A DNA stretch of 64,000 bases from Nitrospira sp. (GTDB lineage Bacteria > Nitrospirota > Nitrospiria > Nitrospirales > Nitrospiraceae), in assembly GCA_022842445.1 (NCBI GenBank), contig JALHPO010000002.1, forward strand, positions 186,001 through 250,000. The letters are read 5' to 3'. The translations under genes and the position numbers were made by a program. Below the pieces are notes generated by a model that saw only the letters and a list, made by a program, of their open reading frames with translations, was not told where the DNA came from and searched no databases. Numbering within the stretch: position 1 is the stretch's first letter; each line of letters opens with the position of its first letter. Positions 52,877-62,181 of the stretch are shown here, in pieces.

Positions 52877-53462
52877 CCTAAAGAGAGCAAAGGACCACCG
52901 GTGCGCTCACCAGTTAACATCATCTCTATTGTGCGCAGACCCCTCTAACACATTGCAGGAATGTTTTAATCGGTGCGATCATCATGAGAGGTTGAAATGA
53001 TATAGTCAACGTCTAAGCTGTTTTTGACATGCGTGGGCCAAGTTGACTTTCCCTCCAAAAATTAGACCATTGGCTTGGAATTTCCACTGTGCTGAGATGG
53101 GGCCTACAGGAGGAGCCCATGACCAGGACACGTCACAGGGCGGAACTAACAGATCATCGTAGTGCTCAAGGATGCCCTGGCGGGCACTGGTGTCCTGGCC
53201 GCACAGCACCATTGGGAATGTGACCCCATGAAGTTGATTCACAACTATCAAAACGGGGCCTAACTGCTACAGGAGTTAACTTCCTCATCTTTTGCGTTAT
53301 TGTGGAAGGGTCAGAAGCGAACTATACTAGTGAATGAATACACCTGCATAGCCAACAATTTAATTCGTCGGCATTCAAGCAAAGGGCCTCTGCTGTGCTA
53401 ATAACTTATTGTTTTTATTATTCAAATATGATGTGCACCCTTTAATACACTTACTATTATCC
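52877..53462. other. 586-bp AT-rich stretch without a confirmed gene
   Basis: It may contain the lost 5' part of the deacetylase remnant. A minus-strand open stretch at 53006-53251 (IVVNQLHGVTFPMVLCGQD onward) is coding-like but unrecognised and lacks a ribosome site. The last 200 bases are strongly AT-rich and lead into a sigma-54 promoter, so they probably hold activator sites. Confidence 0.5.
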
Positions 53463-53478
53463 TGGCACTTTACTTGCT
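53463..53478 (+). promoter_or_regulatory. Perfect sigma-54 (-24/-12) promoter of the beta-helix gene
   Basis: TGGCAC-TTTAC-TTGCT matches the consensus at every defined position with exact spacing. The predicted start is near 53490, about 110 bases before the ATG at 53601. Confidence 0.88.
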
Positions 53479-53600
53479 GTATAAACACATGGTCAAGAAC
53501 TCGAGAGACAAAATAGAGGTATTCAAATTCATGCAACTAATTGATGTTCTTGCATTTCGTCTTTGCCGTCCCAAAAGTCACATAGAATGAAAGGGAACCC

Positions 53601-55046
53601 ATGAATCAATACAAGAACATAATCAGAAAGTATATGGCTATCCCTTTGCTTGTCCTTGCGTGTGCATGTGTACTTCCGCTGGGTGCTGACGCAAAAATGC
53701 TCTATGTGCATAGCACCAATGGCAATGATTCCACGTCTTATGCCGAGAACAATGAAAACAACCCTTGGAGGACAATTGGCAGAGCGGCATGGGGGAATAC
53801 AAGCTTTGCGTCACCAAATAGTAGTCAAGCCGCACGAGCCGGCGATATCGTCCTGATTTCAGCAGGGATATACTGGGAGTCCGGCCCATCAAACGGGAAC
53901 CGATTCACCGTAGCGCTCAATCCCGTCAACAACGGCACGAGTGGAAACCCCATTATCTTTCGTGGTGTAGGCTTAGTCTATATACGACTGCAAGCGGGTA
54001 TTCGGGGGGGAATGATTGGCTGCAACGGACGCAACTACATCATATGGGATAATTTTCAAGTAGACGATTACTACGGCGGCAGCATTTCAGATACCGGTCC
54101 GGTTGTATTTACCGGAAACTGTCAACACTGCCAGATCATCAATAGCGACATTAAGGGGCACCCCGGCGCTTATTTTCACGGCTACTCAATTTTTGGCGGG
54201 AACTACCGAGGAATAAGCCTGGAACCTGCGCACAATACGGTTATCAGGAATAATAGAATTTATCAGTTCAGAGGTGGGCAAAACGAAGCCGGAGTCATGG
54301 CGTATGACTCAAACGACAACATCATTGAACACAATGAAATTTATGACAACGGACTGGCCATCTTTATCAAGGGCCTCCATCCCGGGTACACTCAAGCGCG
54401 AAACCTCATCAGAAAGAATTTTATCCACGATAACAACGGTGGCATTCGCGTGCTCCTTGCAGAGGATACGATCGTTTCTCAGAACATTGTTATCAATAAT
54501 GCGGGCTCCGGTTTGTGGGCAGGTTTTTTCGGGTCTACAAGATCACGGTTTATCAACAACACCTTGTACGGGAACCAAATTGGAGTTTTTGTGCAAGGTG
54601 CCGAGCTCGTGGACGTACACTTCAAGAACAATATCGTCGTCGGAACTAACGATGCTATCTTTGACTGGCAAGCCGCAAACCCATCACAGCAATCAACGAC
54701 CTTCAACAGAAATCTGTATTACAATCACGCGCGTTTTGCGTATTATGAGAGTGGTGGGACGTTTTCATTTGCTACTTGGCAGGGCACCTACGGGAAGGAT
54801 GTCAATTCTTTAAACAACAGCAACCCGCTCTTTGTGACCGCTGGCTCGAACTTCAAACTCCAGTCCGGTTCACCTGCATTGACACTCGGTCGGGTGGCGG
54901 AATCTATCGGAGGGAGCAACGATGCCATGATTCCCGCAGGGGCCTACATTACAGGAAACGAAGTGATCGGCCTTCTCTCGGAGCCGTCAACGCCAGGTTC
55001 AGATATTACACCGCCGTTGCAACCTCTCAACCTTAGGATTCAATGA
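53601..55046 (+). CDS. Secreted right-handed parallel beta-helix protein
   Basis: 481 residues with GAAAGGGA upstream of the ATG. The signal peptide is IPLLVLACACVLPLGADA, with mature start near KMLYV. Repeated Asn-rich coils (TVIRNNRIYQFRGGQ, NIIEHNEIYDNGLAIFIKG, TIVSQNIVINNAGSG) form a pectate-lyase-like beta-helix, the fold of many polysaccharide lyases, epimerases and adhesins. A catalytic set cannot be assigned. The end SDITPPLQPLNLRIQ looks like the start of a fibronectin-type domain that is then cut off by the stop. It is under the best sigma-54 promoter of the window, so probably belongs to the PrsR regulon. Confidence 0.85.
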   Translation: MNQYKNIIRKYMAIPLLVLACACVLPLGADAKMLYVHSTNGNDSTSYAENNENNPWRTIGRAAWGNTSFASPNSSQAARAGDIVLISAGIYWESGPSNGNRFTVALNPVNNGTSGNPIIFRGVGLVYIRLQAGIRGGMIGCNGRNYIIWDNFQVDDYYGGSISDTGPVVFTGNCQHCQIINSDIKGHPGAYFHGYSIFGGNYRGISLEPAHNTVIRNNRIYQFRGGQNEAGVMAYDSNDNIIEHNEIYDNGLAIFIKGLHPGYTQARNLIRKNFIHDNNGGIRVLLAEDTIVSQNIVINNAGSGLWAGFFGSTRSRFINNTLYGNQIGVFVQGAELVDVHFKNNIVVGTNDAIFDWQAANPSQQSTTFNRNLYYNHARFAYYESGGTFSFATWQGTYGKDVNSLNNSNPLFVTAGSNFKLQSGSPALTLGRVAESIGGSNDAMIPAGAYITGNEVIGLLSEPSTPGSDITPPLQPLNLRIQ

Positions 55047-55067
55047 ACTTTCATCGGGGGAGGATAA

Positions 55068-55655
55068 CTACAGCGCATTTTTCAGACTATCAATCACGGC
55101 CTTGTCTGTCTCCAATATCCACTCGCCGTCCTTAAAATAGACAGGGCCCTTTGGTGACCAACGGAAATATCTATTGTCTGGTGGAGAGTTTTTTGTGATC
55201 ATCCTTGTGGCTGAAGTTACAACTGTTGAGTTGTCTGGAACATCTGAAACTACTGTACAATTAGCCCCGATCCGACAGTTATGTCCGATTTTGGTGGCCC
55301 CGATGATCACGGCACCGGCACCAATGTAGCAATTGTCTCCAATCGTTGGAATACCCGTGGTCTTTGAAAACGGTATGGAATTTGCCCCAATTGTCACATG
55401 GTGAAAAATTACACAATTTCCTCCAATTTCCGTACCTCCAGCGATGAATACCCCGTGAAACCCATGGGGAAAGCAAGGGCGCGTGGAAAACCTCACTGTA
55501 TGACCAATAAAACTTCCAAATTTTCGCAAATATAGATAATAAACCAACAAATACACTTGCCTTAACGGTTCGACCTTGCAACTAGCTATCCTCTCCCTCA
55601 GTCTCCAAAACCCTCCGAACGACCACACGACAAGTTCCGCAATCCCCTCAATCAT
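55068..55655 (-). CDS. Serine-acetyltransferase-like hexapeptide acyltransferase
   Basis: 195 residues from the ATG at 55655 (MIEGIAELV), five bases after the preceding glycosyltransferase stop; the longer frame overlaps that gene. The C-terminal two thirds are a left-handed beta-helix of hexapeptide repeats (IAGGTEIGGNCVIFHHVTIG, PTIGDNCYIGAGAVIIGATK, RIGANCTVVSDVP) with the catalytic His in FHHVTIG. The CysE-like type in such clusters usually acetylates a sugar on the glycan rather than serine. It is the last gene of the minus-strand cluster. Confidence 0.85.
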   Translation of the reverse strand: MIEGIAELVVWSFGGFWRLRERIASCKVEPLRQVYLLVYYLYLRKFGSFIGHTVRFSTRPCFPHGFHGVFIAGGTEIGGNCVIFHHVTIGANSIPFSKTTGIPTIGDNCYIGAGAVIIGATKIGHNCRIGANCTVVSDVPDNSTVVTSATRMITKNSPPDNRYFRWSPKGPVYFKDGEWILETDKAVIDSLKNAL

Positions 55656-55659
55656 GTCG

Positions 55660-56670
55660 CTACATCCCGGTGTTTGTTCGTGCTGAGCGCGCCTGCCGAA
55701 CAGCACGCACTAGAGAGCCTGGGACGAAAGTTTTGAGCAACAGGATTGCACTACTCCTAAGCCATTTGTGGCGGAACGATCTAACCAGCCATTGTCGTGC
55801 AATCGTTGCATCGCCATTAACAGACCATTCTTGATAGGCCACGTCTAAGCAACGGGTTGCCGCACGAGAACGTGCATGTATACGTTGTGAGGCTGTGAGT
55901 GTGTGGTCACGCAATATGGTCTCCAATACCGACACGTCGTCCGCAGCTGTTCGCAGAATGTTGCCACTGACATTACCGTCGTGCCGACTCTTGTTGAGTA
56001 GCTGCTTGTCTAAGTAAGCGACGCAACTTTCTCGGCTCGCCCGCAAACCGAAGCACCAGTCGAGCGATATTCGCTGTGTAGGATGAAGGACTGCATACCC
56101 GCCTACCGCATCATACAGGGATCGGCGAAACATCGTGCAAGGCGGGAACAGAACCTGGCCTTGTAACAGCAGATCAAAGAAAACCCCATGTGGGAATATA
56201 TGAACATCTTCCTCAATTTGCTTTGCAAGTGCGCGATTAATCCAAGGCGTCGTATGGGACTTCCGTACCAGACATGCTTCACGGACAAAGTGTTCGTCAA
56301 AATCGCAATACACAAGTCCAACGTTAGAATGCCGTTCCAGCACTCCAGCCATCGCCTCAAGGTAGGTTGCGTCCCAGCTGTCGTCGCAGTCGTACTGTGC
56401 AATGAAAGGTGCAACAGCCTCTGCACAGCCCCTATCGCGAGCCTGCTCAGGCCCGCGGTTCTCGGTTCGGATAACACGACCACGAAGCCCCGTCGACCGG
56501 AGGAGCTGTTCAGCGAGTTCGTGTGACGAATCGGAGGAACCGTCATCTACAACGATGACTTCGAAATCGCGGCGCGTCTGAGCCGCGAGGCAGGCAAAAG
56601 CAGCATTGAGGAACTTACTGCCATTGTAAACCGGCATGCAAACACTAATCGCAGGTTTCTCTATTAACAT
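55660..56670 (-). CDS. Family 2 glycosyltransferase
   Basis: 336 residues, GT-A fold. It opens ISVCMPVYNGSKFLNAAF, then VIVVDDGSSDSS and the ENRGPEQARDRG block; the metal-binding DxD-type motif is YDCDDSWD. A C-terminal helix near 300-320 may bind the membrane. It transfers a sugar from a nucleotide donor to a lipid-linked oligosaccharide in the cytoplasm. Donor and linkage cannot be inferred. GGATAGGAT precedes the ATG. Confidence 0.92.
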   Translation of the reverse strand: MLIEKPAISVCMPVYNGSKFLNAAFACLAAQTRRDFEVIVVDDGSSDSSHELAEQLLRSTGLRGRVIRTENRGPEQARDRGCAEAVAPFIAQYDCDDSWDATYLEAMAGVLERHSNVGLVYCDFDEHFVREACLVRKSHTTPWINRALAKQIEEDVHIFPHGVFFDLLLQGQVLFPPCTMFRRSLYDAVGGYAVLHPTQRISLDWCFGLRASRESCVAYLDKQLLNKSRHDGNVSGNILRTAADDVSVLETILRDHTLTASQRIHARSRAATRCLDVAYQEWSVNGDATIARQWLVRSFRHKWLRSSAILLLKTFVPGSLVRAVRQARSARTNTGM

Positions 56671-56739
56671 ATCCTATCCTATTGTCTGAACGCGATATGA
56701 TACCAGCACGGGTGAATGGACCGAAAACAGAACCTTCGC

Positions 56740-58254
56740 TCATGGGACTTCCCGAACCGGGAAGATTGACAATCTGTGGGTAGCGAGCTGCAACCTAATT
56801 TTGCGAAAATTAAAGAGGAGGCACACGGAAGCTCCCAAACCCACCAAAAACAGCAATCCCGCTATCGAGTCACCTACTACCACTGATTTGGTGGCGATAA
56901 GCACGGCCGCCAACACTGCACCCTGTAGCAGCGCCACACCCAACGGACGGACTGTATCGGCGACGAGAACCCCGATCATGCTGCGGGATAAAAAGACCCC
57001 AGCCACAAACTGAGCCGCCATCGGTAAAGCCACTGCCACGCTTGCACCGGCAAGGCCGTAGAAGATAGTCAGTGGGTACAGCAAACCCAGCACGAGAACA
57101 AGGCGAACGGTGTTCATATAAAAATCGATGTGGGGCTTACCAATCGCGTTATAGAGATAGCCATTCAGCATCCACAAGGCCTGAAAACATCCGAATATTG
57201 AGAGAATCTGCAGTGGCACTGCAGCAGTAGCCCATTTTTCTCCATATAATACAACCACAATATCGTGGGCGAGCACCACAATGATAACCGAAATTGGTAC
57301 AACCACAGCGACAACCAACCGCACCCCCCGCAAATACTCCACACGCAACTGCACCAAATCGGCTTGGAGCTTGCTAAACATAGGAAAAAGCACCTTCGCA
57401 ATCATCTTCGATAAATTTGTCGAAGGGACATTGGCCAAGGTATGAGCCACTGTATAGAAACCCAGTGCCTCCATACCCAGAAGTTTCCCAATTATCGCAC
57501 TGTCAAGCTGACCACATAGGAACAACACAATTGCAAGAGCAGTCATATACTTACCATAGGAAATAAGTTCTCTCGCAATCGCCGGATCATATCGAAAGCG
57601 TGGTCTGCCTGGCACCATCAGGTAGGACAACCCAACCGAAATGGCAGAGGACACCAGTTGAGCATAGACAAGCGCCCAAACATCCCGCAGCCAGTACGCT
57701 AATCCTATCCCTATTATTGTACTGAGCACTCCAGCAACTTGATCGAGATAGGTTAGGCGCTTAAAATCCAATTCTTTATGCAGCGCAATTGCATTGATAT
57801 TATTAAAGCCCGTTAAGATAAAACTGATCCCGATCACAGCGACAATCGGTTGCAACACCGATTCATTATAAAAGGCTGCAACCAGTGGCGAGACGAGGAA
57901 CGCAATCACCGCCAGCCCAACACCACGTAACACCCAAAGCGTGAACGCCGTATCCCTGGCGTCTTCGAACCGTTCCTGTCGATGAATCAGCGCGGCACCG
58001 AATCCCGTTTCAGTAAAGATCTCGATTCCTCGGATCACCATCGAGCAGATCGCCATAAGCCCGAAGATTTCCGGCGTCAGGAGTCGGGCCATGATGATCG
58101 AACGGAGGAATGAGAGTCCCGCAGCGAACACACTCGACAAAGCAACCCACACACCTGACCTAATCGCCTTGCGTTGCAGCGATCCATCCGACCGATCCAG
58201 GAATCGACTGAGTCTCTTAAATAAGTCAACCACTACAAATGCACTCCACACCAT
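56740..58254 (-). CDS. MOP-superfamily polysaccharide flippase (Wzx-like)
   Basis: About 504 residues with 12-14 membrane helices. The start AIRSGVWVALSSVFAAGLSF then IIMARLLTPEIFGLMAI is characteristic of the lipopolysaccharide/O-antigen flippase family. It would move lipid-linked repeat units across the inner membrane. The start is uncertain: ATG 58281, ATG 58254 and a GTG further in are all possible, and no ribosome site is clear. A polymerase (Wzy) is not seen in the window. Confidence 0.9.
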   Translation of the reverse strand: MVWSAFVVVDLFKRLSRFLDRSDGSLQRKAIRSGVWVALSSVFAAGLSFLRSIIMARLLTPEIFGLMAICSMVIRGIEIFTETGFGAALIHRQERFEDARDTAFTLWVLRGVGLAVIAFLVSPLVAAFYNESVLQPIVAVIGISFILTGFNNINAIALHKELDFKRLTYLDQVAGVLSTIIGIGLAYWLRDVWALVYAQLVSSAISVGLSYLMVPGRPRFRYDPAIARELISYGKYMTALAIVLFLCGQLDSAIIGKLLGMEALGFYTVAHTLANVPSTNLSKMIAKVLFPMFSKLQADLVQLRVEYLRGVRLVVAVVVPISVIIVVLAHDIVVVLYGEKWATAAVPLQILSIFGCFQALWMLNGYLYNAIGKPHIDFYMNTVRLVLVLGLLYPLTIFYGLAGASVAVALPMAAQFVAGVFLSRSMIGVLVADTVRPLGVALLQGAVLAAVLIATKSVVVGDSIAGLLFLVGLGASVCLLFNFRKIRLQLATHRLSIFPVREVP

Positions 58255-58444
58255 GGAAAGGCCAGGTTGCCTGAGCAACAATCACTGCACCACACCGGAG
58301 CCGCTTCGGCAATTATCAACTACGCCTGACACACCCTCGTCCAGGGCGGGGCACAGATACACAAGGTCTCTCACTCCACTCTTGTTGGCGCGTGGTGGTG
58401 ATAAGTACGGTAGGCTCAAAAAGGTGGACGCTTCTAACCCACAA

Positions 58445-59203
58445 TCACCCCGTCTTCTGTAACACACAGTCATATTCGATCACTCTTTTAGAGTCCCAAT
58501 TAACAGGGAACATTCCGACAACAGAAAAACCACTTTGTTCATAAGCAGATATGCTGTCGGTCCAATGAGGCATCCCATCATAAATGGGGATAAGAGATAC
58601 TTCGGATTGGATAGCCACAATGTTTTTCAATATACCCGTCGCACCTTTAAATACCTCCATATCGTACCCTTGGGTATCCATCTTGATAAATATCCTCTTG
58701 TTATGGATATCGGGGATCATCTCTTCAAGCAGCTTATCAAGCCTCCTGACTGAAACCAGTTCAGTCTCATTATGTACTGATTCATTACCAAATTGACTCG
58801 AACAATACTTGTTATTTTTGAGAAATGAAGAGAAAACATCTTGAGGCGATATATTAATCTCTTGCTTGCGTTCTACGCTTCCAAGCGCAATCTGCATTAC
58901 CCTCCAGGCCGGATCTGATGAGGCAGCCATCTGCAGCTTTTGAAACGTTGATGATACCGGCTCAAATGATATTATCGTCCCAGAATAAAAACTCCTGATG
59001 CTTTTTCCGAACTGCCCTTTATTGGCACCAATATCTAAAACAAGATTTATGCTATTTGCTTCTATGATGGATTGAATCAGGAAATCATATAAAAACCAAA
59101 ACTCTAAGCGACGACTAATTAGAAAACTACTTTGCTCTAAAGCCTTAATGTGAAAACCGGTTGTACGCCGTATCAACCCCTTCAATATTTTCCAAACACT
59201 CAT
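58445..59203 (-). CDS. FkbM-family methyltransferase
   Basis: About 252 residues from ATG 59203 (MSVWKILKGLIRR), with GGAAAGGAA upstream. The SAM-binding motif is LVLDIGANKGQFGKS, then IISFEPVSSTFQKL, and the family block FIKMDTQGYDMEVFKGA. FkbM enzymes O-methylate sugars or other hydroxyls. The gene is visibly richer in A and T than its neighbours, as is the next glycosyltransferase, which suggests acquisition. The 58282-58444 gap holds no gene. Confidence 0.9.
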   Translation of the reverse strand: MSVWKILKGLIRRTTGFHIKALEQSSFLISRRLEFWFLYDFLIQSIIEANSINLVLDIGANKGQFGKSIRSFYSGTIISFEPVSSTFQKLQMAASSDPAWRVMQIALGSVERKQEINISPQDVFSSFLKNNKYCSSQFGNESVHNETELVSVRRLDKLLEEMIPDIHNKRIFIKMDTQGYDMEVFKGATGILKNIVAIQSEVSLIPIYDGMPHWTDSISAYEQSGFSVVGMFPVNWDSKRVIEYDCVLQKTG

Positions 59204-59354
59204 AGTTTTCCTTTCCCATCTCCCTATACCACCTAGCAGGCTGCGGATGTCGCCGCTTGAACGATAACCACGGAAGGCCACGATCGATACGATTCGGGTC
59301 GAGATTAGGGGGGCGGGGAGGGGTGCAGGGTGTCGAAGAGATACATGTAGGTGA

Positions 59355-60335
59355 TCACTTACTCGTCACATCCGCATGGAGCTGTGAAACTATCGACCGA
59401 AGTAACCGCTCTTCCCCTTGTAGACTCATGGCATATTTATAGCCATCATTTTCAAAAATGCTTCGATATGTGGAATCAGTAAATGCTTTAACAATAGCGC
59501 ATTTCAGAGCGGTAGAATCTCCTGAAGGCACAACTATCGCCTGGCTTGAGGACAGTACATCATCGGTTCCTGGCCCCGACGAGATAATCACGCACTTCTT
59601 CAGTGCCATTGCCATTATATATACCCCGATTCCAGCCCCACAAATATCAGGCTTTATCGGCAAAATCACAAGACGCGCTGCGGCCATGTATGAGATAAAT
59701 GCTTCCGGACTACCATCAAGCCTTACTATTTCGACATTAGCCGGTGCCAGGCTCTCATCAAGATACGAACCGTGCTGAGCAATATCGCTATTGTCGGTTG
59801 TTACAATTTTGACGGGATAATCCAACTCTTTTACTGCATTAAACAGGGTCACAAAATCTCTTCTCGTTTTCCCTCCGCAGAAAATATACCCATCATCCCT
59901 TGGAGACATTTTCAGGACCAGCTCCTGTTGATTAATCTTAAAGGGAACATACCGGAACTTATCCGAACGGATACCGTAATACTTACGCAAGCCCTGCGTG
60001 TTCTTATAGTAAAGGATAAACATGTGAACTTTTCTCAGAAGTACCGTCAGCAGGTACGACTTGAGTCGACCTCTCAGCCCTATTGGCGCAGATAGCAGAA
60101 TATCCACCAATACAACCTTGGTACGATTGAAAGGGATAATCCACTTCAGAACTGACAGCAGTAACGCTTCATGCAGAGCCCCATTCAGCAAAATATAATG
60201 GAAGTTAAAAGACTTAAGAAAATTCGACAGGGCAGGCAATGATTGGCAGGACTCAAACGGAGAAAATTCAAAATCCACACCGTCCAGCCTAACGGAAGTC
60301 AGCCCTTTTATATTAGTAAGAACCTTGATTTTCAT
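59355..60335 (-). CDS. Glycosyltransferase-like protein (GT-B fold)
   Basis: About 326 residues from the ATG at 60335, which overlaps the stop of a remnant frame upstream (ATGA). It has an N-terminal sheet (MKIKVLTNIKGLTSVRL), a basic middle, the YIFCGGKTRRDFVTLFNA segment at the start of the donor-binding domain, and a C-terminal ICGAGIGVYIMAMALKKCVI block in the place of the nucleotide-sugar site of GT4-like enzymes. The usual E-x7-E motif is not clear. AT-rich like the FkbM gene downstream. Confidence 0.75.
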   Translation of the reverse strand: MKIKVLTNIKGLTSVRLDGVDFEFSPFESCQSLPALSNFLKSFNFHYILLNGALHEALLLSVLKWIIPFNRTKVVLVDILLSAPIGLRGRLKSYLLTVLLRKVHMFILYYKNTQGLRKYYGIRSDKFRYVPFKINQQELVLKMSPRDDGYIFCGGKTRRDFVTLFNAVKELDYPVKIVTTDNSDIAQHGSYLDESLAPANVEIVRLDGSPEAFISYMAAARLVILPIKPDICGAGIGVYIMAMALKKCVIISSGPGTDDVLSSSQAIVVPSGDSTALKCAIVKAFTDSTYRSIFENDGYKYAMSLQGEERLLRSIVSQLHADVTSK

Positions 60336-60614
60336 TTCCGCCAATCCAGCCCCATAGAATTAGTCACTTTGCCCGGCGCAGCCAGATACGCTCTGATCTG
60401 CGCAAAGAGTTGTTTGCCCACCGAGGCCAAACAATCAATATCCAGAAGCCGCCGCAGGGTGCGCGACGTACAGCGCCTCCTCCACCACCTGCACTGTCTG
60501 CACCAGTGGTTCAACCTGTTGAACCCGGTAGAATTCAAACGCTCCATCCTCGCAGTGGAAATCAGGGAATGATTTCATGTTCGTAATAACTCTGACCTTT
60601 ACAATCTTCAGCAC
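60332..60614 (-). pseudogene. Remnant of a second glycosyltransferase of the same type
   Basis: The frame from about 60614 (KIVKVRVITNMKSFPDFHCE, then DGAFEFYRVQQVEP) runs to a stop at 60435 and aligns with the N-terminus of the neighbouring glycosyltransferase (MKIKVLTNIKGLTSVRLDG, then DFEFSPFESCQ). A second frame (LLDIDCLASVGKQLFAQIRA) then continues to a TGA that overlaps the next ATG. The pattern fits a duplicate whose middle was deleted, leaving only its two ends. A functional 47-residue protein is unlikely. Confidence 0.6.
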
Positions 60615-60627
60615 CCCGATTGACTTG

Positions 60628-61359
60628 TTACAGCCACCCGTTAACCCGATACCACGCTAACGCGGCATATTCAGACATAGCCAAATCTGAATATTCGAGA
60701 TGCGAAGGTTTTGGCAAGTACTGAATCGCTAGCCAATTACGTCTCGTTAAATAATGCGTTGGGATCGGACGTGGATCCCCTCCAATCTTTCGAAAAACCC
60801 CCATTGCTCTGGGCATATGCCCAGCCGACGTCACAAGCAGAAATGGCGCCCTCTCTAGTACAGAGGCCAGATGCGTCGCACTCTCAAAAGTACTGAATGA
60901 CGCGCCATCAACCATAATGTGATCGGCTGGCACACCAGCGGATATCAGCACATCACGCATGATTGCCGGAACCACCCCTCCCCCGCTGACAATCAATGTG
61001 GAATCAGGCTTCGATTGAAATAAGCTAATTGCCTCAAGCAACCGAACCGCCGTTCCGTTGCTCACCCGACCACTCAGCGGAACCAACGGGTCTGATTCTG
61101 CATATGCGGCCAGCACAACGATCGTGCGAATTCCTTCGCGCTCCGATACTGTAGCCGACGGAACCTGATATTCAAGATAGCCCAAGAGTAGGAATGCAAT
61201 AGGTCCCGAAGCGAATGCCAGGTAACACGCAAGCGTCAAGAGGCTCACCCAGGTTCCCACCCTCCTGGACCAGCGGCTGCAAAGCAAACAAAACCCCAAT
61301 ACGGCACTTACAGCGATCAGATTGGATGGGAGAATTAGATACTTAAAGAATGTTTCCAT
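60628..61359 (-). CDS. YdcF/ElyC-like DUF218 membrane protein
   Basis: About 243 residues. Two N-terminal membrane helices (LPSNLIAVSAVLGFCLLCSR; LLTLACYLAFASGPIAFLL) and a DUF218 domain with TIVVLAAYAESDPLVPLSGR, STLIVSGGGVV, FSTFESATHLA and LVTSAGHMPRAMGVFRKIG. ElyC-type relatives act in envelope polysaccharide or lipid-carrier metabolism; similar genes are common in EPS clusters. ATG 61359 is preferred, and GTG 61380 is possible. Confidence 0.88.
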   Translation of the reverse strand: METFFKYLILPSNLIAVSAVLGFCLLCSRWSRRVGTWVSLLTLACYLAFASGPIAFLLLGYLEYQVPSATVSEREGIRTIVVLAAYAESDPLVPLSGRVSNGTAVRLLEAISLFQSKPDSTLIVSGGGVVPAIMRDVLISAGVPADHIMVDGASFSTFESATHLASVLERAPFLLVTSAGHMPRAMGVFRKIGGDPRPIPTHYLTRRNWLAIQYLPKPSHLEYSDLAMSEYAALAWYRVNGWL

Positions 61360-61386
61360 ACAAAGCGGGCCGAATAACACTGAACA

Positions 61387-62133
61387 CTATCTGGAACTAA
61401 GGGAAGCTTTAAGCCTTTCCTCGGAATACTGAATCAAAGCATCATATCCCTGCGCAGAAATATGGCTACCATCCGGCAAAGCATATTCCCTCTTCCGAAT
61501 GTTCTGTTGATCGGCAAGCACTTGTTCGAGATCAAGCAGCAATATGCCTTCACGAGCCCCCAGATCCCGAATCCACCGGTTTATCTCACTAACATGTCCA
61601 TTGACATATTCCTGATAACTCGACTTCCCTAGCAGACTTCCTATCAGCGCTTCTACCGTTTCTCGCCATCCCTCTTTTCCACGAATCGTCACTTCCGTGG
61701 CAAGAATGGGAGTAATCCCGGACTTCCTTGCCAGCTCCACCATCGCCCGCATGCTTTCCCGAGTCCGGGTCAACGTCTGGTCTATCTTCACCTGGTCTGA
61801 GCGAAAGATATCATTGATAAACCCCCAAATGATGACCGCATCAGGATTGAGGGCAATCACGTCGCTCTCGAATCGGGCTAACATCTCAAACGATTGCTGG
61901 CCACCAACTCCCTTGTTGACCACCCGATAACCAGCAATCGGTTTGTCCGAAGGCCATCCACCCGCATAGGACGCCCCAAGAATCACAAGGCTCTTCGCAC
62001 TCTCGTGTTTCAAACCCATCCCAGTACTTCCTCTCAGCGCAGCCGGATCCGCACCACTAGCGAAGAGCGGCGCAAACAACCCCGCTACGCACACCGCTGT
62101 TGCCACCTTTGAGAAACGAAGCATGAATCTCAT
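61387..62133 (-). CDS. Exported SGNH/GDSL-like hydrolase
   Basis: About 248 residues from ATG 62133, with AGGCG upstream. The signal peptide is VATAVCVAGLFAPLFASGAD. The SGNH blocks are LVILGASYAGGW (Ser in place of the usual GDS context, here GAS), VNKGVGGQQSFEM, WGFINDIF with the Asn, and LPDGSHISAQGY with the Asp-His pair. It is probably a periplasmic esterase acting on acylated polysaccharide. It lies 27 bp upstream of the DUF218 gene. Confidence 0.88.
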   Translation of the reverse strand: MRFMLRFSKVATAVCVAGLFAPLFASGADPAALRGSTGMGLKHESAKSLVILGASYAGGWPSDKPIAGYRVVNKGVGGQQSFEMLARFESDVIALNPDAVIIWGFINDIFRSDQVKIDQTLTRTRESMRAMVELARKSGITPILATEVTIRGKEGWRETVEALIGSLLGKSSYQEYVNGHVSEINRWIRDLGAREGILLLDLEQVLADQQNIRKREYALPDGSHISAQGYDALIQYSEERLKASLSSR

Positions 62134-62181
62134 CTCGCCTAGTATCATGAATCCAAAAATGAGACAGACAGAATGGCTGCC

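Noticed and set aside
53006..53251. Minus-strand open frame as a full gene
   Set aside because: No ribosome site, no recognised motifs, inside a decayed AT-rich region.
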